Source: Rhizobium sp. 11515TR (GTDB lineage: Bacteria; Pseudomonadota; Alphaproteobacteria; Rhizobiales; Rhizobiaceae). From it: a stretch of 64,000 bases of DNA. Below the pieces are notes generated by a model. It was given only the letters and a program-made list of their open reading frames with translations, was not told the DNA's origin and made no database searches. Below, one piece after another: positions 18,865-27,810 of the stretch. The stretch spans positions 310,001 to 374,000 of the forward strand of contig NZ_CP022998.1 in assembly GCF_002277895.1 (NCBI RefSeq), given 5' to 3'. The translations under genes and the position numbers were made by a program. The number at the start of each line of letters is the position of its first letter. Within the stretch, counting starts at the first letter, position 1.

Positions 18865-19074
18865 TCAATCTAACTTTTTGCCGCTTCTTTTCGACCCCTT
18901 GATCGGTTCTACAACGGGCTGAGCCAAACGAAGTGCTCGGAGCCTGTCCGTCTTCTTCTGTCGAGCAGACGCCTCATCGGCCAGGATAACCCTGGCAATT
19001 GACGTCGTCTGCTCGGACTTCGCCTGCGCCGACAGCTTTTCAGGCTTGAACAGATTGTCTTTCGTCTTTGTCAT
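18865..19074 (-). CDS. small basic hypothetical protein
   Basis: 69 residues with a strong GGAGGAAGC ribosome site before ATG. Rich in Lys/Arg/Ala (RQKKTDRLRALRLAQ, ending KGSKRSGKKLD), mostly helical, probably nucleic-acid associated or disordered. Similar short proteins occur in rhizobia without known function. It lies 43 bases downstream of rpsU and may share its transcript. Confidence 0.55.
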   Translation of the reverse strand: MTKTKDNLFKPEKLSAQAKSEQTTSIARVILADEASARQKKTDRLRALRLAQPVVEPIKGSKRSGKKLD

Positions 19075-19117
19075 GCTTCCTCCATTTCAGCAGGTGCGTT
19101 TCAAAAGACGCCGGACG

Positions 19118-19360
19118 TCAGCGGGCTCGCGCTACGACTTTCTTCTTCGGCGCCGGCAACAGGCCTTCGCGCTGAGCCTGCTTACGGGCAAGCTTGCGGG
19201 CACGCCGGACCGCCTCACCCTTTTCGCGGGCACGCTTTTCGGACGGCTTTTCATAGGCGCTGCGTGCCTTCATTTCCCGAAACACGCCTTCACGCTGCAA
19301 TTTCTTTTTCAGAACGCGTAGCGCTTGATCCACATTGTTGTCTCTTACCAGAACCTGCAA
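19118..19360 (-). CDS. rpsU: 30S ribosomal protein S21 with TTG start
   Basis: Small-subunit protein S21, needed for base-pairing of the ribosome with Shine-Dalgarno sequences. 80 residues: [40 protein letters not shown], then a long basic tail ([15 protein letters not shown]). The family start ([10 protein letters not shown]) falls on TTG, which is preceded at normal distance by AAAGGAGACG; the ATG nine codons upstream would place nine extra residues before a domain that begins at residue 2. In Sinorhizobium meliloti cspA and rpsU form a cold-shock operon, and the same order is seen here with one gene between. This may be a second, cold-induced rpsU copy. Confidence 0.92.
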   Translation of the reverse strand: MQVLVRDNNVDQALRVLKKKLQREGVFREMKARSAYEKPSEKRAREKGEAVRRARKLARKQAQREGLLPAPKKKVVARAR

Positions 19361-19387
19361 AACGTCTCCTTTCAGCTCGCGCTGCAT

Positions 19388-19669
19388 TTATTTCTTGGTG
19401 CGGATTGAATTCGAGTTGATCCAGCTCGATTTCGATGTTTGCGGTACCTCGGCTTGCGTCGGCGAAAGCGACGACGGTGACGCCCCGGCATCGATATCGT
19501 CCTGACGGACGCGCCGCTCGAAGCTCTCATTTTGGAAGCGGACCCGATAGTGGGCAACGCCCCGCGACACAGGCAGCACCGACACGATGCTGCCGGCCGG
19601 CTGGGCGTATCCGAAAATTCCAGGTTTCAGGACGATGCTGTCACCTGGCCGGTAACGACCATTTGTCAT
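19388..19669 (-). CDS. hypothetical protein between cspA and rpsU
   Basis: 93 residues; start chosen at the ATG after CGGAGAACGGC. N-terminal part (YRPGDSIVLKPG, GSIVSVLPVSRGVAHYRVRF) looks like a small all-beta fold of the SH3/KOW kind, followed by a Ser/Pro/Thr-rich tail ending NSIRTKK. Function unknown. It is 27 bases upstream of rpsU and about 110 downstream of cspA, after the cspA terminator, so it may be expressed by read-through in the cold or from its own promoter. Confidence 0.65.
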   Translation of the reverse strand: MTNGRYRPGDSIVLKPGIFGYAQPAGSIVSVLPVSRGVAHYRVRFQNESFERRVRQDDIDAGASPSSLSPTQAEVPQTSKSSWINSNSIRTKK

Positions 19670-19698
19670 GCCGTTCTCCGTTCGAAATGAAAAAATAA

Positions 19699-19721
19699 AA
19701 GGCCGGGACGTGTCCCGACCT
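19699..19721 (-). terminator. intrinsic terminator after cspA
   Basis: On the reverse strand AGGTCGGGAC AC GTCCCGGCCT folds into a 10-bp stem (one G-U pair) followed by TTTATTTTTTC. It sits 60 bases after the cspA stop and would attenuate transcription into the downstream genes. Confidence 0.8.
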
Positions 19722-19779
19722 TCCTCGGTCATGGTCTCAGCGCGCCAGTACATCCGTGGTCGCGTGAAGCCTTGACAAA

Positions 19780-19989
19780 TTATGCGGCCCGAAGATTGTC
19801 AGCCGAGCTCTTGCCAGATCTACGATCCTGCACGATGTCGTAAGTGATCTTCTGGCCATCGTTGAGCGACCGCATGCCGGCCCGCTCTACCGCCGAGATA
19901 TGGACGAAAACATCCGTGCTGCCATTATCGGGTTGAATAAAGCCGAAGCCTTTGGTGGAGTTAAACCACTTCACAGTACCAGTGTTCAT
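19780..19989 (-). CDS. cspA: cold-shock protein
   Basis: Single OB-fold RNA chaperone, 69 residues. Both RNA-binding motifs are present: KGFGFIQP (RNP1) and VFVHISAVE (RNP2), in the order GTVKWFN-RNP1-RNP2. It should melt mRNA structure in the cold. The upstream ~150 bases are free of genes and could be the long 5' leader common in cold-shock genes. It heads a cluster with rpsU. Confidence 0.93.
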   Translation of the reverse strand: MNTGTVKWFNSTKGFGFIQPDNGSTDVFVHISAVERAGMRSLNDGQKITYDIVQDRRSGKSSADNLRAA

Positions 19990-20178
19990 AACGATTCCTT
20001 TCTAAGCAATCGTTGTTGTTCCCGCGATACCCTGCGGGATTAGATCGATTATTTGAGAGGGAATCCGAGGAAGAACGCGAGGCTCTTGAGCGACGTCACA
20101 AGCAATGGTCGATAAGAAAAACATACCCTCTAATTCTGATATGGCAAGACATGTCGGGAAAATAAATAGTCAAGACGC

Positions 20179-20400
20179 ATGCAAATGGCTGACCGCGGAC
20201 CGATGTTCAACGACGAGAACCTGCTGGTGGCCGCCGCCATAGAGGGGATCGGCGTCCTCTACATCCTGGAAGATCTGGTCGCAGAGCCGATGGCCGATGG
20301 CGATCTCACTCGTCTGCTGGAGCCGTGGTGCGAGCCATTTGCGGACTATCACCTCTATGACTCAAATCGGGAGGGAACGGCGCTTTCGAAAGGTTCAAAC
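20179..20400 (+). pseudogene. LysR-type regulator C-terminal relic
   Basis: The + strand encodes FNDENLLVAAAIEGIGVLYI, then LEDLVAEPMADGDLTRLLEP and WCEPFADYHLY, the end of a LysR substrate-binding domain. The DNA-binding half and most of the effector domain are missing; after about 20370 the frame loses resemblance. Non-functional fragment of roughly 65 residues. Confidence 0.7.
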
Positions 20401-20440
20401 AGGCTCTTCGATAAGCAGGCACTTTTGAGGGCTTGGCCAT

Positions 20441-21024
20441 TCATCGGCGGTGCTTCTCGAGCTCGACCATCGCGGGATCTACGGCGGTATCGCCACCCGG
20501 TGCGGGGCGCTTATGGCGGAGTAGCTCCGCTGCTTTGGCTTCATATTCCTCCGCCATGCGATTCAGGCTATCGGCTGCAAAATCGTCCGCCACCGCATTA
20601 GCCAGTCGCCCGGGAACGCCGCGCCTGGGCCTGCAAATCGTTGACGCGTACTTCATCTGTCACATCTTCCAGCAGATTGAGGGCCCCCTGCGAACTTGCC
20701 ATCCCTGTCAAAAATGGGGGTCGGATAAGGTCGAAAGGTCACACGTGTTCCGTCTGGCCTTTCGGCCACCGCCGTCACGCCGCGGATCGGCCGCCGGGTG
20801 TTGATTGCCTCCGCCATTGGGCATTCCTCATGCGGCAGGAAGTCGCCAGCGTTGGTATAGAGGCGCCAGGTAATGCACCAGCGGTCCGCCCCGACCTCAG
20901 GCCGCCGGCCGGTGAAGTCGATGCACGCCGGGTTGAAGTAGGTGATCACTCCTTCGGTGTCAGTGACGTAAATGGCAGCGGGGAGTTCATCGAGCGTCTT
21001 GCGGAGCGCCTGATCTCCGGCCAT
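20441..21024 (-). pseudogene. PAS-domain protein with two frameshifts
   Basis: A small sensory protein in rhizobial style. Residues 1-110 form a PAS domain (LDELPAAIYVTDTEGVITYF, then RPDGTRVTFRPYPTPIFDRD). At a run of five G (20684-20688) one extra base breaks the frame; reading on in the other frame gives NLLEDVTDEVRVNDLQAQAR. A second extra base near 20608-20613 hides the C-terminal helix RLANAVADDFAADSLNRMAE, which continues to the stop. Both lesions are single-base additions in G runs, so sequencing error is possible, though neighbours show similar decay. No kinase domain is present. Confidence 0.75.
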
Positions 21025-21195
21025 CGAATCAATCGCATGGAAGAGGCTTCGCTGTAAATCAAAGTCTCGACTTGGCGATTATTTACGACGGCCAAATTCA
21101 CCTTGAGATGACCTGACAAGTTTCAGGACATGACCTTGCTCCGATCCTGCCCCGGATGCCGGCCATAGGGATTTGCCGGCCAATAGACTCAGCTG
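21025..21195. other. gap with no recognisable gene
   Basis: Between the PAS pseudogene and the PRC-barrel promoter; neither strand shows a credible coding frame. The upstream parts of the PAS gene and promoter could lie here. Confidence 0.4.
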
Positions 21196-21220
21196 GGAAC
21201 AAAGCCTTCAGACCGCCGTT
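21196..21220 (+). promoter_or_regulatory. EcfG (general stress) promoter, perfect consensus
   Basis: GGAAC (21196-21200), 16-base spacer, CGTT (21217-21220): exact EcfG/RpoE2 consensus, directed at the PRC-barrel gene, leaving a leader of roughly 125 bases. Confidence 0.8.
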
Positions 21221-21352
21221 GGTCCTTATGTTGATCGAGGAGAAAATATCGTGGGCTGTGGCGATAGCTCCAAGCACATGGACAAGCAGGAACGCAACAA
21301 CGATCACCTTGCCAATCAATATTGCTTTCGGAAGCAAAAGGAGGATTCGCTC

Positions 21353-21649
21353 ATGGATCACAGCAACCACATACGACTGGCCAAAGAAGAACTTACACAG
21401 GCTAATTTGGAAGGCGCATCGATCTATGATGCCGATGATCACAAGGTTGGCACGGTTGACCACGTGCATGGGGCCGGCAGCGGCAGCAGCGTCGTGATCG
21501 ACGTCGGCGGCTTCCTCGGCATCGGTGCAAAGCCGGTGTCGGTTCGAGTGACCGATCTGGATTTCATGCGCGACGAAAGCGGTGAGATCCATGGCGTGAC
21601 GTCATGGACAAAGGACCAGCTGAAGGCAATGCCGGAACATCGCGATTAA
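21353..21649 (+). CDS. PRC-barrel / DUF2171-like stress protein
   Basis: 98 residues. The core is a PRC-barrel-like beta domain: LEGASIYDADDHKVGTVDHV, then SSVVIDVGGFLGIGAKPVSV; the C-terminus is TSWTKDQLKAMPEHRD. PRC barrels of this short type are soluble and commonly stress-induced in rhizobia; their ligand is unknown. ATG 21353 is chosen for the AGGAGG 7 bases upstream; the frame is open further upstream but non-coding in character. An EcfG-type promoter precedes it and a hairpin terminator follows. Its 3' end is duplicated at 18625. Confidence 0.8.
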   Translation: MDHSNHIRLAKEELTQANLEGASIYDADDHKVGTVDHVHGAGSGSSVVIDVGGFLGIGAKPVSVRVTDLDFMRDESGEIHGVTSWTKDQLKAMPEHRD

Positions 21650-21654
21650 AGACT

Positions 21655-21690
21655 GGGAAGAGAGCTTCCGCAAGAGCGGGGGCTCCCTTC
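21655..21690 (+). terminator. hairpin terminator of the PRC-barrel gene
   Basis: GAGC TT CCGC AAGA GCGG GG GCTC forms a stem 10 bases after the stop codon, with outer GGGA/TCCC pairing; no long T run follows. Confidence 0.6.
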
Positions 21691-21712
21691 GATAAGGGTC
21701 AGGCTGCCCCGG

Positions 21713-22161
21713 GCGATATGCTCACGCACTTTCCTGATCCGCGATGCGATGGAAGCCCAAAAGATGATCGGCATATCCTGGCTGATGATCTCACGTCGCG
21801 AACGCGCCGTCATGCTCGAGACACGCGGCAAGGGCATCGTTAACTGGACGCTGCGTTACAGGGGTGAGGTCCGTGATCAGATATTTATTTCGAGGGGATC
21901 GGCGATGAGAAGGTGGGTTCGGACATGATGCCGCTCATCCGTGAATTCATCAACCGACAGACAAGAGCCTGGTTCCCGAAAATGGTGGTTAACCCGGTCC
22001 GAGAGCGGCTGCTCGACGTTATCGCAGCCAAGAGAAACACCCTGAAAAACTCCCCCAGCCCAAAGAGCAAGACGACGCAAGCACTTCAGTCCAGCAATGT
22101 GATCAATATCAGGGATGCCGTGAAGAAATCGGTCGAGGCCGAGAAGCGAGTAAAACGATGA
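21713..22161 (+). pseudogene. ku: Ku protein C-terminal relic
   Basis: Ku binds broken DNA ends in bacterial end joining. Here only the C-terminal half is left and it is out of frame: FLIRDAMEAQKMIGISWLMI, SRRERAVMLETRGKGIVNWT and LRYRGEVRD lie in one frame, then, after a shift between 21873 and 21885, YFEGIGDEKVGSDMMPLIRE, FINRQTRAW and a Lys-rich tail to the stop at 22161 in another. The DNA-encircling N-terminal half is missing. The stop overlaps the start of the downstream ligase (ATGA), as expected for a former ku-ligase operon. Confidence 0.82.
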
Positions 22162-23207
22162 GGAGGCCTGCCAAGCCGTTGCTGCGGGAAGATCAGGTCG
22201 TCCGGTCGCAGCCCGCCCGGCGCCGCGACCCTTCCCAGCCCAATCTTCCCTTTGACAAGATGCCGGACCGGATCGAGCCTTGCCTGGCTCTTCTGAAAAC
22301 GGTTCCGCCACAAGGCCCGGAGTGGGCGTTCGAAGTGAAGTGGGACGGCTATCGCCTGTGCGTCCATAACGAGCCGAAACGTGTGCGCATCATCACACGC
22401 GGCGGCCATGACTGGACGCATCGCTTTCCGGCCATCGCCGATGCCGCGCGGAAACTGGATGTCGGGACCGCCATTCTCGATGGCGAGGCCGTGGTACTTA
22501 ATAACAAGGGTCACTCCGACTTCGGAGCATTGCAGCGATCGCTTGGCGGACGCGGTGGCAAACGAGCCTCGACAGAAGCGGTCTTTTTCGCTTTCGACCT
22601 GCTTTATTTTGACGGTCACGATCTCACGGGAATGGAGCTCTCCGTCCGCCGGCATTTGCTTGAGGATTTTCTCGATGGTGCCACGGGCGCAATACAGCTG
22701 TCGGAAGAAGTCCAGGGTGACGGCGCGGCACTTCTCGCCAAGGCCTGTGCGGCAGGGCTTGAGGGCATTATTGCCAAGCACCGGGATCGACCTTATCGAT
22801 CCGGGCGAACCGGCGATTGGATAAAGATCAAATGCGTGCAGAGCGAAAGCTTCATGATCATCGGCTATGAGCAATCCGCCTCCGCCCGCAGCGGCATCGG
22901 GAGCCTTCTTGTTGCCGGCAGAAAGGGCCACGATTGGGTCTATGTCGGCGCCGTCGGAACGGGGTTCGATGCCAAGGATGCCGCCTATCTCAGGAAGAAG
23001 CTCGACACACTTAAAACCAGCCAACCCGTAGTGCCGCTCAAGGGCAAGAAGGTCGTCTTCGTACAGCCGACCTTGATCGCCGAGATCGAGTTTCGGGGAT
23101 GGACCGATGACGGCAATCTGCGCCACGCCTCCTATAAGGGCTTGCGGGAGGTCCAGGACAATGCTGCAGTATTCAACATAAATGGCGAGCCAACCGCCGA
23201 GCATTGA
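22158..23207 (+). CDS. ATP-dependent DNA ligase (LigD ligase-domain type)
   Basis: Seals nicks or ends with ATP. 349 residues: a stand-alone ligase domain plus OB-fold, without polymerase or phosphoesterase parts. The adenylated Lys is K61 in FEVKWDGYR; other nucleotidyltransferase motifs are ILDGEAVVL, FFAFDLLYFDG, GIIAKHRDRPY and WIKIKC. The C-terminal OB-fold runs through LLVAGRKGHDWVYVG to FRGWTDDGNLRHASYKGLRE. Its ATG overlaps the stop of the ku relic. The ku partner is dead here, so activity would need another Ku or an independent role. Confidence 0.9.
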   Translation: MRRPAKPLLREDQVVRSQPARRRDPSQPNLPFDKMPDRIEPCLALLKTVPPQGPEWAFEVKWDGYRLCVHNEPKRVRIITRGGHDWTHRFPAIADAARKLDVGTAILDGEAVVLNNKGHSDFGALQRSLGGRGGKRASTEAVFFAFDLLYFDGHDLTGMELSVRRHLLEDFLDGATGAIQLSEEVQGDGAALLAKACAAGLEGIIAKHRDRPYRSGRTGDWIKIKCVQSESFMIIGYEQSASARSGIGSLLVAGRKGHDWVYVGAVGTGFDAKDAAYLRKKLDTLKTSQPVVPLKGKKVVFVQPTLIAEIEFRGWTDDGNLRHASYKGLREVQDNAAVFNINGEPTAEH

Positions 23208-23330
23208 TAGGGCGCTCGACCCATGCGCGAGCGCCAGCCCACCCGGACCATCGCGCGCGGCGGACGGGCTGTGCAAACCCGATCATCAATGCGGGTGGAG
23301 AACGGCAAATGACGGCCGGATGAGCCGTTT

Positions 23331-23840
23331 TCAAGGCTGGTCGACGCGTTGAAGTTCGAAGAAATAGATGCGCTCGTCGCACTGAATCGTCATCGCGCCC
23401 ATCACCGTCTGCTCATCGATCCTCCGAAAATGATCGACGATCGGCTGATGGTCATAGACCATGGCGGCACTTTCGACACCGTCAAACGGCAGGGTTTTGA
23501 GACCTGCGACCGGCCCGTTCGCGCGAAGCCGACGCTGAAGATAGGAAAAGAGGTTGCTCGCTATAGGAGTCCGGCCAAGCCGATCGAAACGCATCGCCCA
23601 GTGAAGCGGTATCCATTTCGGATCAATTGCCGTGAGTCGATGTTCGCCCGAGCGAAACAGCAAGGCATCGGCGCGCATATCGGGCGTGAAGCGCTTGCCG
23701 TACCAGCTGAGATTTTCGAGCACGCCGTCGAACGGATGGTTCGCCGGTATACCGTGCCCCTTCCACAGGCCCACGAGTTCGCGCGGCGCGATCGGCGGCA
23801 GGTGCCGGAACTTCTCAAGCACTGTCTGCTGGTCTGTCAC
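23331..23840 (-). CDS. GXWXG / DUF4334-like protein
   Basis: 169 residues. The N-terminal segment LVGLWKGHGIPANHPFDG matches the GXWXG domain and the later GPVAGLKTLPFDGVESAAMV with DHFRRID resembles DUF4334; the two occur together in one family of unknown function. GTG 23840 is chosen because it starts 26 bases inside the end of the preceding gene and the frame further upstream is antisense to it. Last gene of the LigD operon, so a repair link is possible, but no mechanism is known. Confidence 0.7.
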   Translation of the reverse strand: MTDQQTVLEKFRHLPPIAPRELVGLWKGHGIPANHPFDGVLENLSWYGKRFTPDMRADALLFRSGEHRLTAIDPKWIPLHWAMRFDRLGRTPIASNLFSYLQRRLRANGPVAGLKTLPFDGVESAAMVYDHQPIVDHFRRIDEQTVMGAMTIQCDERIYFFELQRVDQP

Positions 23841-24729
23841 TGGATGGCTTGTCCTTTTCCTTGCGCTCCGAGGCCTGCCGCCTGGATCTGGCATCGCGGC
23901 GGGCCGTGCGCAACTCGTCAAGAGTTGGTATCCACCAGCCACGATCGCGCTCACCTTGTCCCGGAGGTATGCGAGCCGGCCACGCCCTCACCAATTCTTC
24001 CAGCGGGCCGCGCCGCCACGATGCCCAGACATAATCCTCGCCATCTGCTGCGGGAAAGTAAAAAGCGGTGACTGTCGCCGAATCCACGAGTTCACCCTCA
24101 GTCCTGGTAAAGAAAACGATCCCGATATGCGTGCCGATCGCGCGGTCGAAGGGTGGCGGATCATCAGCGGGAACCGGATATCGCTTGCGCCGGCGCTCCC
24201 TCATCCTCTCCTTGGACGCTTCCTCTTCCTCCGTTCCCTTGATCGCCTCGCGCCTTGCGTGCCGTGCATCCGGCTCGGAGCGCTTGGCGGCTGCCTCTAT
24301 GACCGGCCATCGCTGCCGCAGTTCTGCAAACGAGCGGTAAGGCACCGTCCAGAGACGGCGGTCGGCATCCCAGCGGGCATGCGGAATCTCGCGGATTTCG
24401 TCAATAGCGGCCCGTGAGTAGGGCGTCCTAATCTGGAAAGCCGCGGGCGCCGCGTCCAGGTACGGGCTTTCAATTGGCTCAAAGGCAAAGGCATCTCTGC
24501 CCTTTTCGTCGGCGAACCTGTCCGCCTCCGCCTCCATCTCCGCGAACCAGCGGCCGATACGCCTTTCGGCGGTGCGGCCGGGCACGAACCAGGCATTGAG
24601 CCTGTCGCTCCATCGCGCACGCGGGAACGCCTGCCGAAACCGCTCCACCGTTACCCGATCATGCGGCAGGTCGGTGGTTGCCCCCTCGCGCGGGCGTGGT
24701 TCGGCCGTGTCCTTTATTACCTCGTCCAT
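23815..24729 (-). CDS. LigD-operon protein with two HARP-like motifs
   Basis: 304 residues. Two similar segments, FRQAFPRARWSDRLNAWFVP and IREIPHARWDADRRLWTVPY, share the pattern (I/F)P.ARWD...R.W.VP and resemble HARP/SMARCAL1 annealing-helicase-associated motifs, which bind forked DNA; that is inference from the pattern. A basic helix (KERMRERRRKRYPVP) and a beta-rich C-terminal region follow. A GTG at 24762 overlapping the ligD stop (GTGA) is an alternative start with no ribosome site; the ATG at 24729 is preceded by AGGCG. Positioned between ligD and the GXWXG gene with overlaps or small gaps, so co-transcribed. Confidence 0.6.
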   Translation of the reverse strand: MDEVIKDTAEPRPREGATTDLPHDRVTVERFRQAFPRARWSDRLNAWFVPGRTAERRIGRWFAEMEAEADRFADEKGRDAFAFEPIESPYLDAAPAAFQIRTPYSRAAIDEIREIPHARWDADRRLWTVPYRSFAELRQRWPVIEAAAKRSEPDARHARREAIKGTEEEEASKERMRERRRKRYPVPADDPPPFDRAIGTHIGIVFFTRTEGELVDSATVTAFYFPAADGEDYVWASWRRGPLEELVRAWPARIPPGQGERDRGWWIPTLDELRTARRDARSRRQASERKEKDKPSSDRPADSA

Positions 24730-24758
24730 ATATATCGCCTGAGGTTGGCCTTGCGAGA

Positions 24759-27392
24759 TCACGCCGCACGCTTTGATTTTCCGAGGCGCTTGATCGCCTG
24801 CTCAAGCGGCCGCTCGCCGTCACAATAGTCCTGCCAGGCCGGGCTCTTGGCAAGTAGCGCCGGCACCGTTCGGATCGTAAAGCGTTTCGGGTCGAGATCG
24901 GCCTTTACCTGCGTCCAGTTGAGCGGCATCGAGACGGTGGCGCCGGGGCGAGCCCGCGGTGAGAGCGGTGCGACGGCGGTCGCCATGCGGTCGTTGCGCA
25001 GGTAATCAAGGAAGATCCGGCCACCCCGAAGGCTCTTGGTCATCTTGATCAGATAGAGATCGGGATTGTCACGCGCCATGTCTTCGCAGAGATCGTGGGC
25101 GAAGCCTTTTGCCTCCACCCAGGTCAAAGGTTTGCGCTTGTTGATTGCCAGCGGTGTCACGACGTGCAGACCCTTGCCTCCGGTCGTCTTGCAGAAACTG
25201 ATGAGACCGAGCTCATCCAGCCGGTCGCGCATCTCGCGCGCCGCGGCAACAACGCTCGAAAACAGCACATCGGGCCCGGGATCAAGATCGAACACCAGAC
25301 GTCCAGGTACTTCCGGTTTGCCGGGCTGACAATTCCAGGGATGCAGTTCGATACCACCGATCTGGGCGATGGCGGCCAGCCCCTCGATCCGGTCGATCTG
25401 CAGGTAAGGCTTCTTGTCGCCGAACACTTTCACCAGCTCGATAAGGTTCGAGGTACCTGGCATCGCATGCCGCTGGAAGAACTGTTCTCCCTCGATACCA
25501 TCGGGTGCGCGAATGATCGAACACGGCCGGCCCTTAATATGCTCGATGAGCCAGGCGCCGACAGCTTCATGATAGCGCGCCAGCTCTTCCTTGGTGACGG
25601 GCTCTCCGTCATTGGCATCCGGCCACAGCCGCTTGTCGGGATTGGAGATGAGGACTCCCATGACCTCGGCCTTCGCGGTTTTGCGGCGGAGAGGCTTATG
25701 TTTGGCGGTTGCGGCAGGCTGGGCGGTCTCCGTCCCGCCCGGCGATGCCGGCTTCTCGGCCTCGACCTCTTTTGCCGGCTTGTCTTCACGCAGACCCTTG
25801 AAGGCGGCCTGCCGGACGAGTCCGTCGGCGGTCCAGCCCTCGAATTCGATTTCGGCGACGAGTTCCGGCTTTACCCAGACCACTTCACCCTGCTTCTTCG
25901 GAGCACCGCCGGTGAACGGCGATTTCGCCGTCTCCAGTGCCTTCAGCCTTGGAAGCAGCGTCTCCACTTTCTTGGCGCCATAGCCGGTCCCGACGCGCCC
26001 GACATGGACAAACTGGTCTCCACGGTGGACGCCAACCAAAAGGGAGCGGAATTTGCCATTGGTTTTGGCATAGCCACCGATGACCACTTCATGGCCCGCC
26101 CGGCATTTCGACTTTACCCAGGTTTCGGTCCGGCCGGACCGATAGAGTGCATCCATCTGCTTGGAGACTATGCCTTCGAGCGACAGCTTGCAGGCAGAGC
26201 GGAGCACCGCATCGCCGCCGGTTTCGAAATGTTCGACATAGCGGATGCGGGGATCGCTGCTCGCTTCGGCAAGAAGGTTTTGCAGCCGCTCCTTCCGCTC
26301 CACCAGAGGTATAGACCGCAAGTCCTCGGCGCCATCGAACAGCAGATCGAACGCGAAATAGACGAGGTCATCCGTTTTGCCTTCCGACAAAGCCGCCTGG
26401 AGCGCGGCAAAATCCGGTGCGCCGTTCTCATCGAGTGCGCAGATCTCGCCATCGATAATGCAATCGGGAAGTGCTGACGCCGACTTGGCGATCTCGGGGT
26501 ATTTTGCCGTCCAGTCGAGACCTTTGCGCGTCTTCAGCTTCACCGCCCCATCGGCAATGCGCATTTGGATACGGTAGCCATCGAACTTGATCTCATGCAG
26601 CCAACTCTTGCCGACGGGCGGTCGAGCAACCCTTTCGCACAGTTGCGGAGCTATGAAGTCGGGCAGATCAACAGCAGTGGAGGTCGCAACATCCTTGCGC
26701 GACCGCTTCTTGCGCTCGCCGGCCGCTAGGCCATGCTTGCTGTCCCAGACCGCATCTGCCTCCACATCTGCATTCGCCGTCATGAAGGGCTGCGGTTTGC
26801 GGCCCCTGCCCTCGGCGATTTGCTGCATGCTGCGGCCAGAGGCAACCGAGATCGCATTCTCTTCCAGGATGGCAGCGCCGTTCTCCTCCACCGAGTAGTC
26901 GTCATGATGCTTGATCAGCAGCCAGTTGGTTCGCGTGCGGCGGTCCCGGTCCCGGCGCATCCGGACCAGGACGAAACTGCCATGAAGCCGCTTGCCGTCC
27001 AGCGTGAACTTGAAGTCACCTTTTTTCAGAGCTTCCTCGGGCGACGTCCTGCCTTCGGGTTCCCAGTAGCCGCGATCCCACAGCATCACGGTCCCTCCGC
27101 CATATTGCCCCTTGGGGATCGTGCCCTCGAAATCGCCATAGTCGAGCGGATGGTCTTCCACTTCGACCGCCAGACGCTTGTCGTGCGGATCGAGCGATGG
27201 CCCCTTCGTCACCGCCCAGGATTTAAAGACGCCGTCGAGTTCCAGGCGAAGATCGTAATGCAGCCGGGTGGCATCATGCTTTTGGATGACGAACCGCCGG
27301 CGGTTCGACGGTTTGACATGAGCCTCCCCGCTTGGTTCGCTGGTCTTCTTGAAATCGCGCTTGGCACGATATTTCGAAAGAGTGTCGGCCAT
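24759..27392 (-). CDS. ligD: multifunctional end-joining ligase LigD
   Basis: Bacterial non-homologous end joining: end-processing phosphoesterase, ligase and primase-polymerase in one chain. 877 residues in the Pseudomonas-type order. Phosphoesterase about 30-190 ([40 protein letters not shown]). Ligase about 245-535 with adenylated K269 (HEIKFDGYR) and [14 protein letters not shown] Pro/Ala/Lys linker of some 35 residues leads to the polymerase about 575-870 with catalytic DLDPG (D702, D704) and [14 protein letters not shown]. Upstream is a small gene 2 bases away; downstream genes overlap. A functional Ku must come from elsewhere, since the one in this window is broken. Confidence 0.96.
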   Translation of the reverse strand: MADTLSKYRAKRDFKKTSEPSGEAHVKPSNRRRFVIQKHDATRLHYDLRLELDGVFKSWAVTKGPSLDPHDKRLAVEVEDHPLDYGDFEGTIPKGQYGGGTVMLWDRGYWEPEGRTSPEEALKKGDFKFTLDGKRLHGSFVLVRMRRDRDRRTRTNWLLIKHHDDYSVEENGAAILEENAISVASGRSMQQIAEGRGRKPQPFMTANADVEADAVWDSKHGLAAGERKKRSRKDVATSTAVDLPDFIAPQLCERVARPPVGKSWLHEIKFDGYRIQMRIADGAVKLKTRKGLDWTAKYPEIAKSASALPDCIIDGEICALDENGAPDFAALQAALSEGKTDDLVYFAFDLLFDGAEDLRSIPLVERKERLQNLLAEASSDPRIRYVEHFETGGDAVLRSACKLSLEGIVSKQMDALYRSGRTETWVKSKCRAGHEVVIGGYAKTNGKFRSLLVGVHRGDQFVHVGRVGTGYGAKKVETLLPRLKALETAKSPFTGGAPKKQGEVVWVKPELVAEIEFEGWTADGLVRQAAFKGLREDKPAKEVEAEKPASPGGTETAQPAATAKHKPLRRKTAKAEVMGVLISNPDKRLWPDANDGEPVTKEELARYHEAVGAWLIEHIKGRPCSIIRAPDGIEGEQFFQRHAMPGTSNLIELVKVFGDKKPYLQIDRIEGLAAIAQIGGIELHPWNCQPGKPEVPGRLVFDLDPGPDVLFSSVVAAAREMRDRLDELGLISFCKTTGGKGLHVVTPLAINKRKPLTWVEAKGFAHDLCEDMARDNPDLYLIKMTKSLRGGRIFLDYLRNDRMATAVAPLSPRARPGATVSMPLNWTQVKADLDPKRFTIRTVPALLAKSPAWQDYCDGERPLEQAIKRLGKSKRAA

Positions 27393-27394
27393 GC

Positions 27395-27703
27395 TCAGCG
27401 GCTCCAGACACGCAGCGCGCCGGCATCTGCGAGACTGCGTCTGACGGTGGCAGCCTGGCTTGAGGCGATATCCGCCGAGACCTCGATCTCGCCTGCGAGC
27501 GGCGCGTCACCGCGAGCCCCCTGACCGTGCGAGGCATCTCCACCCGAGGGCGCCGAACCTGAGCTGTTGCTGTCGCTTGCCGATTGAACGAAAATGTCCG
27601 GCCGCGAAATTCCATGCTGCTGAACAAGATGTTCGATGGCAAGATCTGCTGCCTGGCGTGTTTGGAACGTGGCGCTGATGGTCGTGGTGCTGTCATCCGC
27701 CAT
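27395..27703 (-). CDS. small protein co-transcribed with ligD
   Basis: 102 residues. Ordered ends ([35 protein letters not shown]; then GEIEVSADI and [15 protein letters not shown]) flank a Ser/Gly-rich linker, suggesting a ferredoxin-like beta-alpha-beta fold. Similar proteins precede ligD in rhizobia; function unknown. It ends 2 bases before the ligD start, so it heads the ligD operon. A weak EcfG-like site (GGAAA-N17-CGTT, 27763-27738) lies upstream. Confidence 0.65.
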   Translation of the reverse strand: MADDSTTTISATFQTRQAADLAIEHLVQQHGISRPDIFVQSASDSNSSGSAPSGGDASHGQGARGDAPLAGEIEVSADIASSQAATVRRSLADAGALRVWSR

Positions 27704-27737
27704 TGCTGTCTCCTGCTGACAAGGTTCACAGCAACAG

Positions 27738-27763
27738 AACGTTCTTTAGCTCTTGTAGTTTCC
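27738..27763 (-). promoter_or_regulatory. weak EcfG-like promoter of the ligD operon
   Basis: On the reverse strand GGAAA, 17 bases, CGTT; one mismatch in the -35 element. The position, ~35 bases before the start, is right for a promoter. Tentative. Confidence 0.35.
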
Positions 27764-27810
27764 TTGAAGGTTCCTGAATCCCGCGTCTACTGAGCCTTTG
27801 ACACTTCCGA

